Shown here: piece after piece, positions 52,552 to 61,446 of the stretch
Layout of the letters: each line of letters begins with the position of its first letter
Numbering within the stretch: position 1 is the stretch's first letter
IMG/VR virus record: IMGVR_UViG_3300037189_018318
Coordinates: 1-64,000 of that record
DNA: 64,000 nucleotides
Reading direction: 5' to 3' (one strand)
From: a virus
The notes under the pieces: generated by a model
Told to the model about the DNA's origin: nothing
The model's database searches: none
The model's input: the letters and a program-made list of their open reading frames with translations, nothing else
Made by a program: the position numbers and the translations under genes

Positions 52552-53947
52552 ATTTTTCTAAAGTATAAAGTTTTTTTCTTTCCGATAAGTGTATTTTACC
52601 ATATTTTGTATTATCTGCAATATCAAATATAGTGGCTATTTTTTTTGTAGGGTGTAAACGTAAAGCTCTGCCTATAGATTGCATAATTTTAATTTTAGCC
52701 TTTCCTGCTGATGCAAAAATAATATTATGAAGGTTAGGAATATTGATTCCTGTACTAAATATCTTTGAGACGGCAATGACAATAACGTCGTTTCTATTAT
52801 CCATCAATGATCTTATTCTTTCCCTTTCCTGTATATCCGTTAACCCTTGTATAAAATAGATAGGTCTAGAAGTATCACAAACTCTTCTAAGTTCTCTTTC
52901 TATGGATTCTCCGTGAAGAATTCTATCAACCATAATAAGGGTGTTTTGATTTAACTTGTTAGCCAGGTTGGATATAATATTATTGCGCCTTGCATGCCCC
53001 ATTAAGAATTCCAATTCTTGTTGATAAGCTAGAGCTGGAGTTTCACTAGAAACTCTTAAAGAAGGTAAGGACTCATGTTTAATATTGAGTATTATTATTT
53101 TAAAATTAGAGACATAAGTTTGTTTCTTTAAATCATCCGTCTTCTGTTCATAGGTAATGGGTCCTAATTTGCCGACAATGTTCCATTGATCTATCTCAGA
53201 TGATGGCATAGTTCCTGTAAAACCAAATTTATAAGGTGTATCTATAAAGTTTAAAATTTTATTAAGTTTATTACCCCTCTTTAAAGAATGAGCTTCATCC
53301 ATTAACAAAATTTTAACATCAGCTAATTTAGATAAATCTGAACTTTCACTTAATAAAATCTGTGTACCTGCTACTATTACGGTAGCTGTTGGATCTGGTT
53401 TATTATTTCCAGACCATTTAGTAACATTTTTTAATCCATAAGAAGTAAAATCATTTGCCGTCTGTTCTACCAATTGAAGTGAAGGTACGGTAACTAACAC
53501 TAAAGCATTAGGATCATTTAAATTTTCTCTCAGACTTTCAATAAGAGTCGCACAAATTAATGTTTTACCACCAGCAGTAGGAATTAAGGTCACACCTCTT
53601 CCTTGTTTTATTGCTGATATAACAGATTTTTCCTGATAATCTCTTAATTGTAAATTTAAAGATTTTATTTTTGGGTTACCAAAACCAGGATTAAATTCTT
53701 TTTTAATATTATTATCTAATTCATATTCATAATGATTTAATTCTACAAATTCTAAAACATCTCTAAAAAGTCCTATATCAAATTTTCCAGATGGGGTTAT
53801 GCAATAAAGTCTTGGTTGCATAAAGGGCACGTTTTTTCTATACGCTGGATTGGCTATAGAAAACTTCTCCCTTATCAAAGAGATACTTTTTAGATCTCCT
53901 TGAATCTGAACTTGTTTATTTTTACTTGTTAAACTAAAAGATAACAA
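52523..53947 (-). CDS. uvsW: UvsW-like SF2 helicase
   Basis: This 474-residue helicase begins with TTG at 53947, right after the preceding stop, and resolves recombination and R-loop structures in T4. Motif I PTAGGKT is at residues 123-129 and DEAH at 217-220. FGFTGTMP (motif III) follows, and the C-terminal domain has AVSKIFSTGINIP and QSIGRALRL (motif VI). An N-terminal domain of about 95 residues precedes it. It is next to the UvsY candidate, as in T4, and overlaps gp55. Confidence 0.92.
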   Translation of the reverse strand: MLSFSLTSKNKQVQIQGDLKSISLIREKFSIANPAYRKNVPFMQPRLYCITPSGKFDIGLFRDVLEFVELNHYEYELDNNIKKEFNPGFGNPKIKSLNLQLRDYQEKSVISAIKQGRGVTLIPTAGGKTLICATLIESLRENLNDPNALVLVTVPSLQLVEQTANDFTSYGLKNVTKWSGNNKPDPTATVIVAGTQILLSESSDLSKLADVKILLMDEAHSLKRGNKLNKILNFIDTPYKFGFTGTMPSSEIDQWNIVGKLGPITYEQKTDDLKKQTYVSNFKIIILNIKHESLPSLRVSSETPALAYQQELEFLMGHARRNNIISNLANKLNQNTLIMVDRILHGESIERELRRVCDTSRPIYFIQGLTDIQERERIRSLMDNRNDVIVIAVSKIFSTGINIPNLHNIIFASAGKAKIKIMQSIGRALRLHPTKKIATIFDIADNTKYGKIHLSERKKLYTLEKYEYTEKELS

Positions 53948-54346
53948 TTAGGTAGTCTCCAATTTATTAATTTCTATGATATTTTTTAAATCATAAGTCA
54001 TACTTCTAAAGATAGACTCCACTTTTTCCAAGTAGACTATAGCAATTTCTGTATCTTGTATTTCTTCTTCTATGTCTAAAAGAGATTTAGTATTTTCAAT
54101 TTTTTTATCTAAAGAAGATTTAGGTATTCCGGGAGGTATACCGTCTTTTTCTAAAGTAGCTATTACTGCTGCTCTAATAGTTTTCTTTTTTCTATTAAGG
54201 TTATTAAGATGTCTCTTAGAATCTATAAGACGAGCCACCCATTTATGTTTAATAGCTGGTAATTGTAATTGTTTTTGTAATAGATTTAATTCATCTACTT
54301 GAGTATCTATTTCTAATTCTTCTTTGAATTTATCAATTATAACCAT
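53948..54346 (-). CDS. uvsY: UvsY-like recombination mediator
   Basis: The product is 132 residues from the ATG at 54346 (MVIIDKFKEELEI); a TTG four codons upstream is rejected. It is helical and charged: KWVARLIDSKRHLNNLNRKK, then a basic region, and DIEEEIQDTEIAIVYLEKVE. T4 UvsY is 137 residues, loads UvsX on gp32-coated DNA and lies next to UvsW. Size, coiled-coil pattern with an acidic-basic order like T4's, and the same neighbour support this call. Sequence identity with T4 UvsY is low by eye. Confidence 0.7.
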   Translation of the reverse strand: MVIIDKFKEELEIDTQVDELNLLQKQLQLPAIKHKWVARLIDSKRHLNNLNRKKKTIRAAVIATLEKDGIPPGIPKSSLDKKIENTKSLLDIEEEIQDTEIAIVYLEKVESIFRSMTYDLKNIIEINKLETT

Positions 54347-54351
54347 AAATA
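54344..54351 (+). promoter_or_regulatory. TATAAATA-like late promoter candidate for the rightward block
   Basis: CATAAATA lies 17 bases before the ATG at 54369, in a 22-base space between divergent genes, and overlaps the opposite start codon. It matches 7 of 8 positions of the T4 late core. It would drive the plus-strand block to the right. Confidence 0.45.
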
Positions 54352-54368
54352 TAAGCAAATTATAATAT

Positions 54369-54614
54369 ATGTCAAGTAAATTTCAACAAATAGTAGAAAA
54401 AATATTAGAAAATATGAACAGTGCTGCACCTGGTGGGTCTTTAGGCACTCCACAACAAGCTATATATAATCCTCCTTCTAATATAGATTCAGGTGATACT
54501 TATGCACCTAACAATGCTATAAATGTTTTTGGATATTCCGGTGTAACTAAAAGGAAAAAACCAGAATTATTAGCTTTAGGGAAGTCTAAAAAGAGACCTA
54601 AAAAGAAAAAATAA
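54369..54614 (+). CDS. small hypothetical protein with Lys-rich tail, 81 aa
   Basis: It begins MSSKFQQIVEKILENMNSAAP and has a short helix, a Pro- and Asn-rich middle and a basic tail (GKSKKRPKKKK). I do not recognise it. A late-promoter-like box precedes it and the next gene starts at its stop, so it is the first gene of the plus-strand block. A DNA-binding or virion role is possible. Confidence 0.6.
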   Translation: MSSKFQQIVEKILENMNSAAPGGSLGTPQQAIYNPPSNIDSGDTYAPNNAINVFGYSGVTKRKKPELLALGKSKKRPKKKK

Positions 54615-55048
54615 TGGATACTGGACATTGGATTTTAGAAGAAGGTATACAAATAAAAGAAGATACCTTCGGATTTATATATGAGATAACTAATACAGTT
54701 ACTAATAAAAAATATATAGGTAAAAAACAATGCATTTCTCGCTTTAAACGCAAACCCTTAAAGGGTAAAAAGAATAAACGTATAGATTACAAAGAATCTG
54801 ATTGGAGAAAATATACAAGTTCTTCTAATGAGTTAAATGCTGATATAGAAAAATATGGCAAAGATAAATTTATTTTTAAAATATTGAGAGCTTGTGGTTC
54901 TAAATGGGAAAATGCTTATTTTGAAATAAGGGAACAATTAGAACGTAATGTATTATTAAGAGATGATTATTATAATGGAATTATCAATGTAAGAATAGGC
55001 ACTCCTCCAAAAGAAATTAAGACAAAGTTCTTATCTGAGGTTAAGTAG
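54614..55048 (+). CDS. GIY-YIG-like nuclease
   Basis: This 144-residue protein has GFIYEITNTVTNKKYIGKKQ at residues 24-43, the two-strand GIY-YIG pattern in the form FIY...YIG, with the next helix carrying Arg (RFKR). SSSNELNADIEKYGKDKFIF, then ENAYFEIREQLERNVL, would complete the nuclease fold and supply the catalytic Glu. It could be a homing or repair-like endonuclease or, as in some phages, a packaging helper. No intron or self-target can be seen in the window. It overlaps the previous stop by one base. Confidence 0.68.
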   Translation: MDTGHWILEEGIQIKEDTFGFIYEITNTVTNKKYIGKKQCISRFKRKPLKGKKNKRIDYKESDWRKYTSSSNELNADIEKYGKDKFIFKILRACGSKWENAYFEIREQLERNVLLRDDYYNGIINVRIGTPPKEIKTKFLSEVK

Positions 55049-55052
55049 TAAA

Positions 55053-55610
55053 ATGGCTAGAACTGAATGTATATATTGTGGATCTTCAACCTACGGAAGA
55101 CCTTGTATTTTTTCCCCTACTAATACTCATGTTCATATGGATGAACCTGGTAAATGTATTTATTGTGGATCTCAATATCAAGGTGGCGGATGTATATGGA
55201 ACCCTTACGGCAAAAATCATGTAAAGGGGCCAGAATATCTTAATAGAGCTGTGGTAAAAACCGAAAAAGCTATTGTTTTAAATTATGTTTTAAATAAAAT
55301 AAAAACACCTTTAGTTGAAGAATCTTATATATCCCCTTTAGATAGATTTTATAAAAGAATAATAGGCATAATGGCTAATGTAGCTGAACCTTTATTAGAA
55401 GCTCTTTCTTTAAATAATACATCTGCTTATTCAAAGATATCTAAGACAGAGATGATTAAAGCTGTAGAATTTAAACAAAAATTGAAAACCCAGCTTTTAG
55501 AGATGACCAAGACCTTACACGAAGCAGAATTGCAATTACCACCAGAAATAGTAGAAGAATATCTAATTGAGGCTATAATAGATAGCCAAGATGACAAATA
55601 TAAGGATTAA
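55053..55610 (+). CDS. protein with two CIYCGS zinc-finger repeats
   Basis: This 185-residue protein holds two related N-terminal fingers: CIYCGSSTYGRPCIFSP with a following HVH (residues 6-30), and CIYCGSQYQGGGCIWNP with a following H (residues 35-56). Each has CxxC, one further Cys and His, so each could bind one zinc ion. The rest (70-185) is helical with a long charged helix near the end. The fingers are an internal duplication. No function is known to me. Confidence 0.65.
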   Translation: MARTECIYCGSSTYGRPCIFSPTNTHVHMDEPGKCIYCGSQYQGGGCIWNPYGKNHVKGPEYLNRAVVKTEKAIVLNYVLNKIKTPLVEESYISPLDRFYKRIIGIMANVAEPLLEALSLNNTSAYSKISKTEMIKAVEFKQKLKTQLLEMTKTLHEAELQLPPEIVEEYLIEAIIDSQDDKYKD

Positions 55611-56067
55611 AGATTATTTGGTGTATTATATGCATCAAAGGGTTATTATTTTCCCTATTCAAGAATACCAAGATATTTTAATTAGTAAAATTATAAAAAA
55701 TTTTATTGAGTGGGGTTTATTAGAAAATAAACAAATTACCTGTAAAGAAAAATATTTTAAATATTTTTTAGAAAAAGAATTAGATTCTATTTTAGATACT
55801 TTTAGAATGATGTTTTCTGATTTAAATATTAAAATATTAACAATTTATAAAGACAAAGAAATGTCTTTAGACTATCAATCTTTTTTTGTAACACCAACAG
55901 ATTTTAATAAAGCCTTGACAAAATCTTTGAAGAAAAAGACAAAATATTTTAAGCATGTAAAAAAAGATAACTTGTTGTTTATCAACACTCAAGGTGCATT
56001 TAAAGGGATAAAAATAGGCAATCCGAACGGAGAAGAAATAGAATTTTTACAAAAAGCCCTTGCATAA
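55591..56067 (+). CDS. hypothetical protein, 158 aa
   Basis: It begins MTNIRIKDYLVYYMHQRVII, overlapping the previous gene by 20 bases. A central helix-rich segment (FLEKELDSILDTFRMMFSDL) precedes a Lys-rich one (ALTKSLKKKTKYFKHVKKDN). I recognise no family. The clear stop-start overlap and good codon texture suggest it is real. Confidence 0.55.
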   Translation: MTNIRIKDYLVYYMHQRVIIFPIQEYQDILISKIIKNFIEWGLLENKQITCKEKYFKYFLEKELDSILDTFRMMFSDLNIKILTIYKDKEMSLDYQSFFVTPTDFNKALTKSLKKKTKYFKHVKKDNLLFINTQGAFKGIKIGNPNGEEIEFLQKALA

Positions 56068-56155
56068 TTGAATTCAAGAAGTAATTAGAGAGAAGACTCG
56101 GTACCTCTTCTATAAAAAAACTTACTCTTTATACCCAGAATCATAAGTATAAAAA

Positions 56156-56635
56156 ATGTATTATCCTAATAACTCGCTTAGTGATGAATTAACAAATAAT
56201 AAAGATTCTTTTACTATAAAAGCTAAGCCTTTTTTAAAAAATGCTACACCATTAACGATTAATTCTTCGTATAATAATGTATCATCTTGCAATTTGACGG
56301 TGTATGGGAAAAATTTCTTTTCATTAAATAATGTATATATTAGTGCATCTAATAGTAATATGTTAGATAATGTTACATTATTTAACCCTTTTTCATCTTT
56401 TAATAATTTATACCCAAATAATCCCCCTTTTCATGCTCAGGTAATTCCATCTTTTACACAGATAGATAATATAATACAATTTTATCTACCTAATATACAT
56501 CATACTGGCTTTTTAGATATCATTATACAAAATGACGCTGGATATGCATTGTTAACAAGAGATTGTAAAAATTTAAGCTTAAGTTCTAATAACCCCTTTT
56601 TATTACTTTGTTTATCTGGTATACGAATCATTTAA
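56156..56635 (+). CDS. IPT/TIG-like beta protein, probable virion
   Basis: This 159-residue protein contains LTVYGKNFFSLNNVYISASN near residues 48-67, followed by FHAQVIPSFTQIDNIIQFYL and GFLDIIIQNDAGYALLTRD. This is the pattern of an IPT/TIG Ig-like domain, with a strand-turn and a final IxxxNxAGYxxLT stretch. The N-terminus is low complexity. A role on the virion surface or fibre fits, but there is no neighbour that proves it. An 88-base gap before it has only a weak hairpin. Confidence 0.55.
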   Translation: MYYPNNSLSDELTNNKDSFTIKAKPFLKNATPLTINSSYNNVSSCNLTVYGKNFFSLNNVYISASNSNMLDNVTLFNPFSSFNNLYPNNPPFHAQVIPSFTQIDNIIQFYLPNIHHTGFLDIIIQNDAGYALLTRDCKNLSLSSNNPFLLLCLSGIRII

Positions 56636-56671
56636 AGGTGATTTATTTTTAAATTGTATTAAGTTAGATTA

Positions 56672-57625
56672 ATGTCTGACAAATACGTAATTTTTCATAT
56701 TGATGGTGGTTGTGGTAAAAATATTGTTGCTACATCTATAATAAAATCGATTAAACAAGCTTATCCGGACCATAAACTTATAGTAGTTACTGCTTGGCCT
56801 GAAGTTTTTGTTCATAATCCTAATATTTTTAGGGTTTATAAATTTGGAATGATTCCTTATTTTTATGATGATTATATAAAAGATAAAGAATCAGTTATAC
56901 TGAGAACCGAACCATATCATACAGGTGCTGTATTATATGGAACTAAATCCTTGGCAGAAGCTTGGTGTGATGTTTTTAGTATAGATGGTGTAAAAATTCC
57001 TTTTATAAATAACAAACCAGAAATTTATCTTTCAGAAAGAGAATTATTATTTGCTCAAAACAATTTACAAAAGGACGGACCTGTTTTATTGGTGCAATCA
57101 AGTGGTGGAGCTGAACAGCAAAGCCATCCTTATTCCTGGTCAAGGGATTTGCCGCCTCAATTTGCAGCTGAAATAGTAAATGATATTAAAGATAATTTTT
57201 CTAAAATACTTCATATCAGAAGAGATAATCAACCCGAGATACCAGGTACTATTAAAATAACGGATAATTTTAGAAATCTTTTTTGTTATATAGCTTTATC
57301 TGATAAATTTCTCTGCATAGATTCTTTTACTCAACATGCAGCAGCAGCTTTTAATAAAAAAGCCACAGTAGGATGGATATCTAATTCACCCACGGTATTT
57401 GGATATGATATTCATGATAATATTTTAGCTACAGGAACAGAATCTTTCCGCCACCGTATTGATTCGTATTTAGAACAAGATGATTGGACCGGAGGAAGAT
57501 TTCATGAATGTCCTTATGATAATATTAATAATCTCTTTGATAAAGAAAAGTTTATTGAATCTATCTTAGGATCTAAGAATGAATTATTGTTTGATGCAAA
57601 TCCAAATTCAACATTTAATTTTTAA
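56672..57625 (+). CDS. GT9/heptosyltransferase-like protein
   Basis: This 317-residue protein begins YVIFHIDGGCGKNIVATSII, like the GT9 start (G-G-x-G-K), and LIVVTAWPEVFVHNPNIFRV. VLLVQSSGGAEQQSHPYSWS near residue 138 and FLCIDSFTQHAAAAFNKKAT near 225 match the donor half of ADP-heptose type transferases. It is a full GT-B. It opens the second glycan cassette and is separated from the IPT-like gene by 36 bases. Confidence 0.72.
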   Translation: MSDKYVIFHIDGGCGKNIVATSIIKSIKQAYPDHKLIVVTAWPEVFVHNPNIFRVYKFGMIPYFYDDYIKDKESVILRTEPYHTGAVLYGTKSLAEAWCDVFSIDGVKIPFINNKPEIYLSERELLFAQNNLQKDGPVLLVQSSGGAEQQSHPYSWSRDLPPQFAAEIVNDIKDNFSKILHIRRDNQPEIPGTIKITDNFRNLFCYIALSDKFLCIDSFTQHAAAAFNKKATVGWISNSPTVFGYDIHDNILATGTESFRHRIDSYLEQDDWTGGRFHECPYDNINNLFDKEKFIESILGSKNELLFDANPNSTFNF

Positions 57626-57631
57626 TCTTAT

Positions 57632-58309
57632 ATGATATCATATTTAGGAAATGATAAAGATCCTAATCATCTTTATCAGGAAGATTTGGGTAAACAATTA
57701 TATAATGAAATAATAACTTTAGATTCATATTATTTAAGAGAATTTTTTAAAAATGATAATAGAGAAATTAATACTATTATAGATATAGGAGCAAATATAG
57801 GTTACTATACATTATTAGCATCTATTTTATATCCCTATGCTAATAAAATCTTACTAGAACCGAATCCGGAAAATGTAAAAGTATTAAATGCTAATTTCAA
57901 AGATTTCCAAAATATAAACATTATACCGAAAGCTTTAGGTGACAAGTCCAAGGTCAGTATGAAATTTGATCAAAGATGGAGTGGTTCTGATAGCGTTGTC
58001 AACGACATAAACGGTAATATAGATACTATAGAATTTAAAGATATTATACCACGTAATATTGGAAATTTTATATTAAAAGTAGATTGTGAAGGTGGTGAAA
58101 AATTTTTATTAAAGTCGGATCCTAGTTTTTTTAAAAACTGCGTTTATTTTACTTGTGAATTTCATGAAAATGAATATAATAATATTACAGAATGGGAGCA
58201 CTGGTTAAAAAATACCTTTGCGTTCAATTACAATGTAATCAAAAAACCGCTTGGTAGGGATATGAATAATAATTTATATCTTTATTACGCTTACAAAAAA
58301 ACAAAATGA
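57632..58309 (+). CDS. FkbM-family methyltransferase
   Basis: This 225-residue protein shows the complete FkbM set: TIIDIGANIGYYTLLASILY, then KILLEPNPENVKVLNANF, NIIPKALGDKSKVSM, and FILKVDCEGGEKFLLKSD. Tight spacing and a 4-base overlap with the next gene support operon expression. It is the second cassette's methyltransferase. Confidence 0.88.
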   Translation: MISYLGNDKDPNHLYQEDLGKQLYNEIITLDSYYLREFFKNDNREINTIIDIGANIGYYTLLASILYPYANKILLEPNPENVKVLNANFKDFQNINIIPKALGDKSKVSMKFDQRWSGSDSVVNDINGNIDTIEFKDIIPRNIGNFILKVDCEGGEKFLLKSDPSFFKNCVYFTCEFHENEYNNITEWEHWLKNTFAFNYNVIKKPLGRDMNNNLYLYYAYKKTK

Positions 58310-59130
58310 AAAACATATTTTTTAATTCCTCAATGCCTCGTAGTATGAGTACATTATTTCAATGTATTCTCAATCAACATCCAGAAATTCAAGCAACACA
58401 AACCGATCCAGTTTTAGAATATCTGTATGGGGCTAGAATAAATTATACAGATACCCCAGAAGCTAAGGCCATGGATAGAGACCTTGCTTTAAGGACATGG
58501 AGAGGGTTTTGTCTCGGTGGACTAAATGGATATGCGGAAGCCTATACAGATAAGCCCAATCTTTGTATTAAAACTCGAGGAGGCACTATTCACTATAAAT
58601 GGTTTGAAGCCTTTTTGCCTTATAAACCAAAAATGATTTGTTTAGTAAGGAATTTAAAAAGTATTTTTGCATCTATGGAAAAGATCTATAGAAGAAATCA
58701 AGAATTCCATCAATCAATTCAAAATCATTCTGAAATGAGAGGTACCAACACAGCAAAAAGAATTGATACCTGGATTGCAGGACCACCTCTTGGACTTGCC
58801 TTGGAAAGACTTCAACAGACCTTTTTAGAAGGTATTAATAAAGATGTTCATTATATAAGAGCTGAAGATTTAACAAGCTATCCACAAAAAGAAATGGATA
58901 AGGTTTATCAATATTTGGGTATTGAGTCATTTAAACATGACTTTGATAATGTTGAGCAGACCGTTAAAGAGGATGATTCAGTTTATGGTTTAACACCAGA
59001 TTTACATACTATTAGACAAAAGGTTCAACCTCTAACACCAGATTATAATACTATCTTAGGTAAGCAAGTATGTGATTGGATTGATAATAACTTTGCCTGG
59101 TATCAGCAAGGATTTGGCTATACAAAATAA
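58306..59130 (+). CDS. sulfotransferase-like protein
   Basis: This 274-residue protein begins MKNIFFNSSMPRSMSTLFQC. PRSMST at residues 11-16 matches the 5'-phosphosulfate-binding loop of sulfotransferases. MICLVRNLKSIFASMEKIYR (residues 110-129), with Arg115 and Ser119/123, matches the 3'-phosphate-binding element. The C-terminal HYIRAEDLTSYPQKEMDKVY is also typical (the RYEDL-like motif). It would move sulfate from PAPS to a sugar or other acceptor. It is unusual in a phage genome, and the phage carries no PAPS-synthesis gene in this window, so host PAPS would be used. Confidence 0.85.
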   Translation: MKNIFFNSSMPRSMSTLFQCILNQHPEIQATQTDPVLEYLYGARINYTDTPEAKAMDRDLALRTWRGFCLGGLNGYAEAYTDKPNLCIKTRGGTIHYKWFEAFLPYKPKMICLVRNLKSIFASMEKIYRRNQEFHQSIQNHSEMRGTNTAKRIDTWIAGPPLGLALERLQQTFLEGINKDVHYIRAEDLTSYPQKEMDKVYQYLGIESFKHDFDNVEQTVKEDDSVYGLTPDLHTIRQKVQPLTPDYNTILGKQVCDWIDNNFAWYQQGFGYTK

Positions 59131-59136
59131 TGAGAT

Positions 59137-59805
59137 ATGGTAAAGGTGTTTCATTTTGGTTCTTGTAGAACAGTTTTAGCACCTAAATTTAATACTGATG
59201 AATATTATTTTGATAAGAATTACGACTTAACACACTCTACTAGAGAGATATTTACCTATTTGGATTTATATGATGGAATCCAAACAATGGATGATATTCT
59301 CTTTCCGGAATGCTTAATGTATAATCCAGAAAAGTTTTCTATTCCTGGATATGCAAAAAGGTTAAAAGAGTCTGATGTTGTAATGATAGAAATCGCTACA
59401 GTTAAGCTTGTAGAGTATAAAGGTGTACACTATCAACAAAATAGAGTTAATCAGAATCCAAATGATTTTGTTAAGAACTATAGACAAACACGAGAAGAAC
59501 TTATTGATGATTTAGAATTATTAAAATATAGAATTAGAAAACCTATTATATTCTTTGGTCATACAGATTTAAATTTTTATGATGTTCCTAACATCTACGG
59601 TCATGTAGCCGAGAGACAAAGAATGGATGAAATTATAAGGAACAATACTGAACACCATATTATTATAGGGGACTTATTTGCAGGAAAGGACTACAAAGAA
59701 GTCTGTGAAACTAATTTAGAAAAAACAGATACACATCATATAACAGATAAATCAAAAGAAGTTATATATAATGCTGTAGTTCAAAAAATTAAAAGTATAT
59801 TATGA
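59137..59805 (+). CDS. GSCFA/SGNH-like esterase or acyltransferase candidate
   Basis: This 222-residue protein begins MVKVFHFGSCRTVLAPKFNT, with GSC at the place of the SGNH/GDSL nucleophile block. Later it has IIFFGHTDLNFYDVP, and ends with EKTDTHHITDKSKEVIYN, where D-x-H-H fits the catalytic Asp-His block. A GSC in place of GDS resembles GSCFA proteins found in polysaccharide gene clusters. The reaction is not certain. It sits between the sulfotransferase and GT92-like genes. Confidence 0.6.
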   Translation: MVKVFHFGSCRTVLAPKFNTDEYYFDKNYDLTHSTREIFTYLDLYDGIQTMDDILFPECLMYNPEKFSIPGYAKRLKESDVVMIEIATVKLVEYKGVHYQQNRVNQNPNDFVKNYRQTREELIDDLELLKYRIRKPIIFFGHTDLNFYDVPNIYGHVAERQRMDEIIRNNTEHHIIIGDLFAGKDYKEVCETNLEKTDTHHITDKSKEVIYNAVVQKIKSIL

Positions 59806-60569
59806 AAAATTTATCTATATGTACAGTTATAAAAAATGAAGCTCTTTATTTAGAGGAATGGATAGCTTATCATCGTCATATAGGGTTCGATCATTTTTAT
59901 ATATACAATAATAATAGTAATGATAATCCATATCCTATATTTCAAAAATATAGAGACATTGTAACATTTAAAGAATGGGATTTAAATGATTGGCAACAAA
60001 AATTAGCTTATAAAGATTATTGTGAAAATTATAGCAACGATTCTAAATGGACTGCATTTATAGATGTAGATGAGTTTATTGTTTACAAAGGTAATAAAGG
60101 ATTACTTCAACATTTAATTGAGGAGGAAGTAGATGTAGCTTATGCTCACTGGAAAATATTTGGAACTAATGGCCATGTTAAAAGACCAAATGGTTTAGTT
60201 ATTCAAAATTATACAGCTACTCACTCTGTGTGTCCCAACCCACTATGGAAAACGATATGTCGTTCTAGTCTTATAGATTCTGATCTTATAGATTCTCCGC
60301 ACAGATTTAAATATAAAACTGATAAAATTAAATATCATTTCGATAAAGACATTTTAAATTTGTATCATTATATGCTAAAAAGTGAAGAAGATTTAAAATA
60401 TAGATATACAAAGGGTGATGTATGGAACGCTAAAAATGCTAAAATAAGATCTTCGTATGTTGATCAAAATGTTAAATCATCTTTGAACAAATATAACAAT
60501 ACAGATATAATAGATGATTATATGTTAAAGTATGTACCTTTGATAAAGAATAGAATAGCTGCTAAATAA
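59802..60569 (+). CDS. GT92-like glycosyltransferase
   Basis: This 255-residue protein opens NLSICTVIKNEALYLEEWIA with the typical IKNExxYLxEW start, and YHRHIGFDHFYIYNNNSNDN. WTAFIDVDEFIVY near residue 85-97 holds the metal-binding DVDE motif. A late HFDKDILNLYHYMLKSEED supplies the conserved His and Tyr. These mark the family with the DUF23/GT92 fold. It overlaps the previous stop by four bases. Confidence 0.85.
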   Translation: MKNLSICTVIKNEALYLEEWIAYHRHIGFDHFYIYNNNSNDNPYPIFQKYRDIVTFKEWDLNDWQQKLAYKDYCENYSNDSKWTAFIDVDEFIVYKGNKGLLQHLIEEEVDVAYAHWKIFGTNGHVKRPNGLVIQNYTATHSVCPNPLWKTICRSSLIDSDLIDSPHRFKYKTDKIKYHFDKDILNLYHYMLKSEEDLKYRYTKGDVWNAKNAKIRSSYVDQNVKSSLNKYNNTDIIDDYMLKYVPLIKNRIAAK

Positions 60570-60573
60570 TGTA

Positions 60574-61446
60574 TTGAAAACAAAACCTATATATTTTTTA
60601 ATAGACCCTAGATTTGGTTCTTCATACTTACGAGGGGAGCAAATATGTAATGCTTTAAAAGCTAAAGGTTATAATTGTAAATTAGCAACCAGAATTGATC
60701 CCAATACTAAAAGATCTATTATATTCATTATTAAAAATATGATGGGTACAAGATCTTGGCTTACACCTAAATTCCATAAAAGCAATTTTGTTATATGGGA
60801 TGTGGTTGATTATGTTTATGATGGAGACACACATGGTTTATTTTTAGAGAAGTACGATTATGCAGATTTGCTTATATTTCATAATAAAACATTTCCTTTA
60901 TTTCTTGAAGAAGAATATAATGTTAAAAAAGATTATGCTGTAATACCTCACCATTGGGATAAAAGATTAAAGATATTTGATGTACCAAAAGATAAATTTA
61001 GATTTGGCTATATTGGAGATTTTAATTCGAGTATATTTTTAGAATTAGTAGACAGAAAGTACAACACAGGCTCACCAAATATCAATTGTAGGACTAGTAA
61101 TTTCTTAGCTCATTTTGAATTATATAATTGTCATTTTGATATAAAAGACCCAGACTGTTTAAAGTTTAAAAGTTGTTCTTCTATGAAGTTATCAACAGCA
61201 GCAGCTTTAGATTGTGGAATTATATTGAATAAAACTTGGTCCAATATTGAATTATTACCAGAAGACTCTATTTTCTATTGTGATGAAATATCTGAGAAAG
61301 GTATTAAGAATAAAATAAAAGAGATAAAAAGTATATATGGTACAACAGAATGGGATCTAGCAATGAAACCTATTCAAAAAATTAAAAAGAGAACTCATAT
61401 AGACAATATTATAAAACTTTACGAAAATATAATCAATGAATATTAA
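60574..61446 (+). CDS. GT-B-like glycosyltransferase, TTG start
   Basis: This 290-residue protein begins PIYFLIDPRFGSSYLRGEQI after a TTG start at 60574; there is no ATG in this frame until residue 52, so TTG is likely. The middle has FRFGYIGDFNSSIFLELVDR and the C-terminal half SCSSMKLSTAAALDCGIILN, which resembles the donor side of GT-B enzymes. The acceptor is unknown. It overlaps the next gene by 11 bases. Confidence 0.55.
   Translation: MKTKPIYFLIDPRFGSSYLRGEQICNALKAKGYNCKLATRIDPNTKRSIIFIIKNMMGTRSWLTPKFHKSNFVIWDVVDYVYDGDTHGLFLEKYDYADLLIFHNKTFPLFLEEEYNVKKDYAVIPHHWDKRLKIFDVPKDKFRFGYIGDFNSSIFLELVDRKYNTGSPNINCRTSNFLAHFELYNCHFDIKDPDCLKFKSCSSMKLSTAAALDCGIILNKTWSNIELLPEDSIFYCDEISEKGIKNKIKEIKSIYGTTEWDLAMKPIQKIKKRTHIDNIIKLYENIINEY

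Noticed and set aside
56068-56155. tRNA or strong terminator in the 88-base gap
   Set aside because: Only a 6-pair AGAAGA/TCTTCT stem with a 9-base loop and no T-run or cloverleaf is seen.
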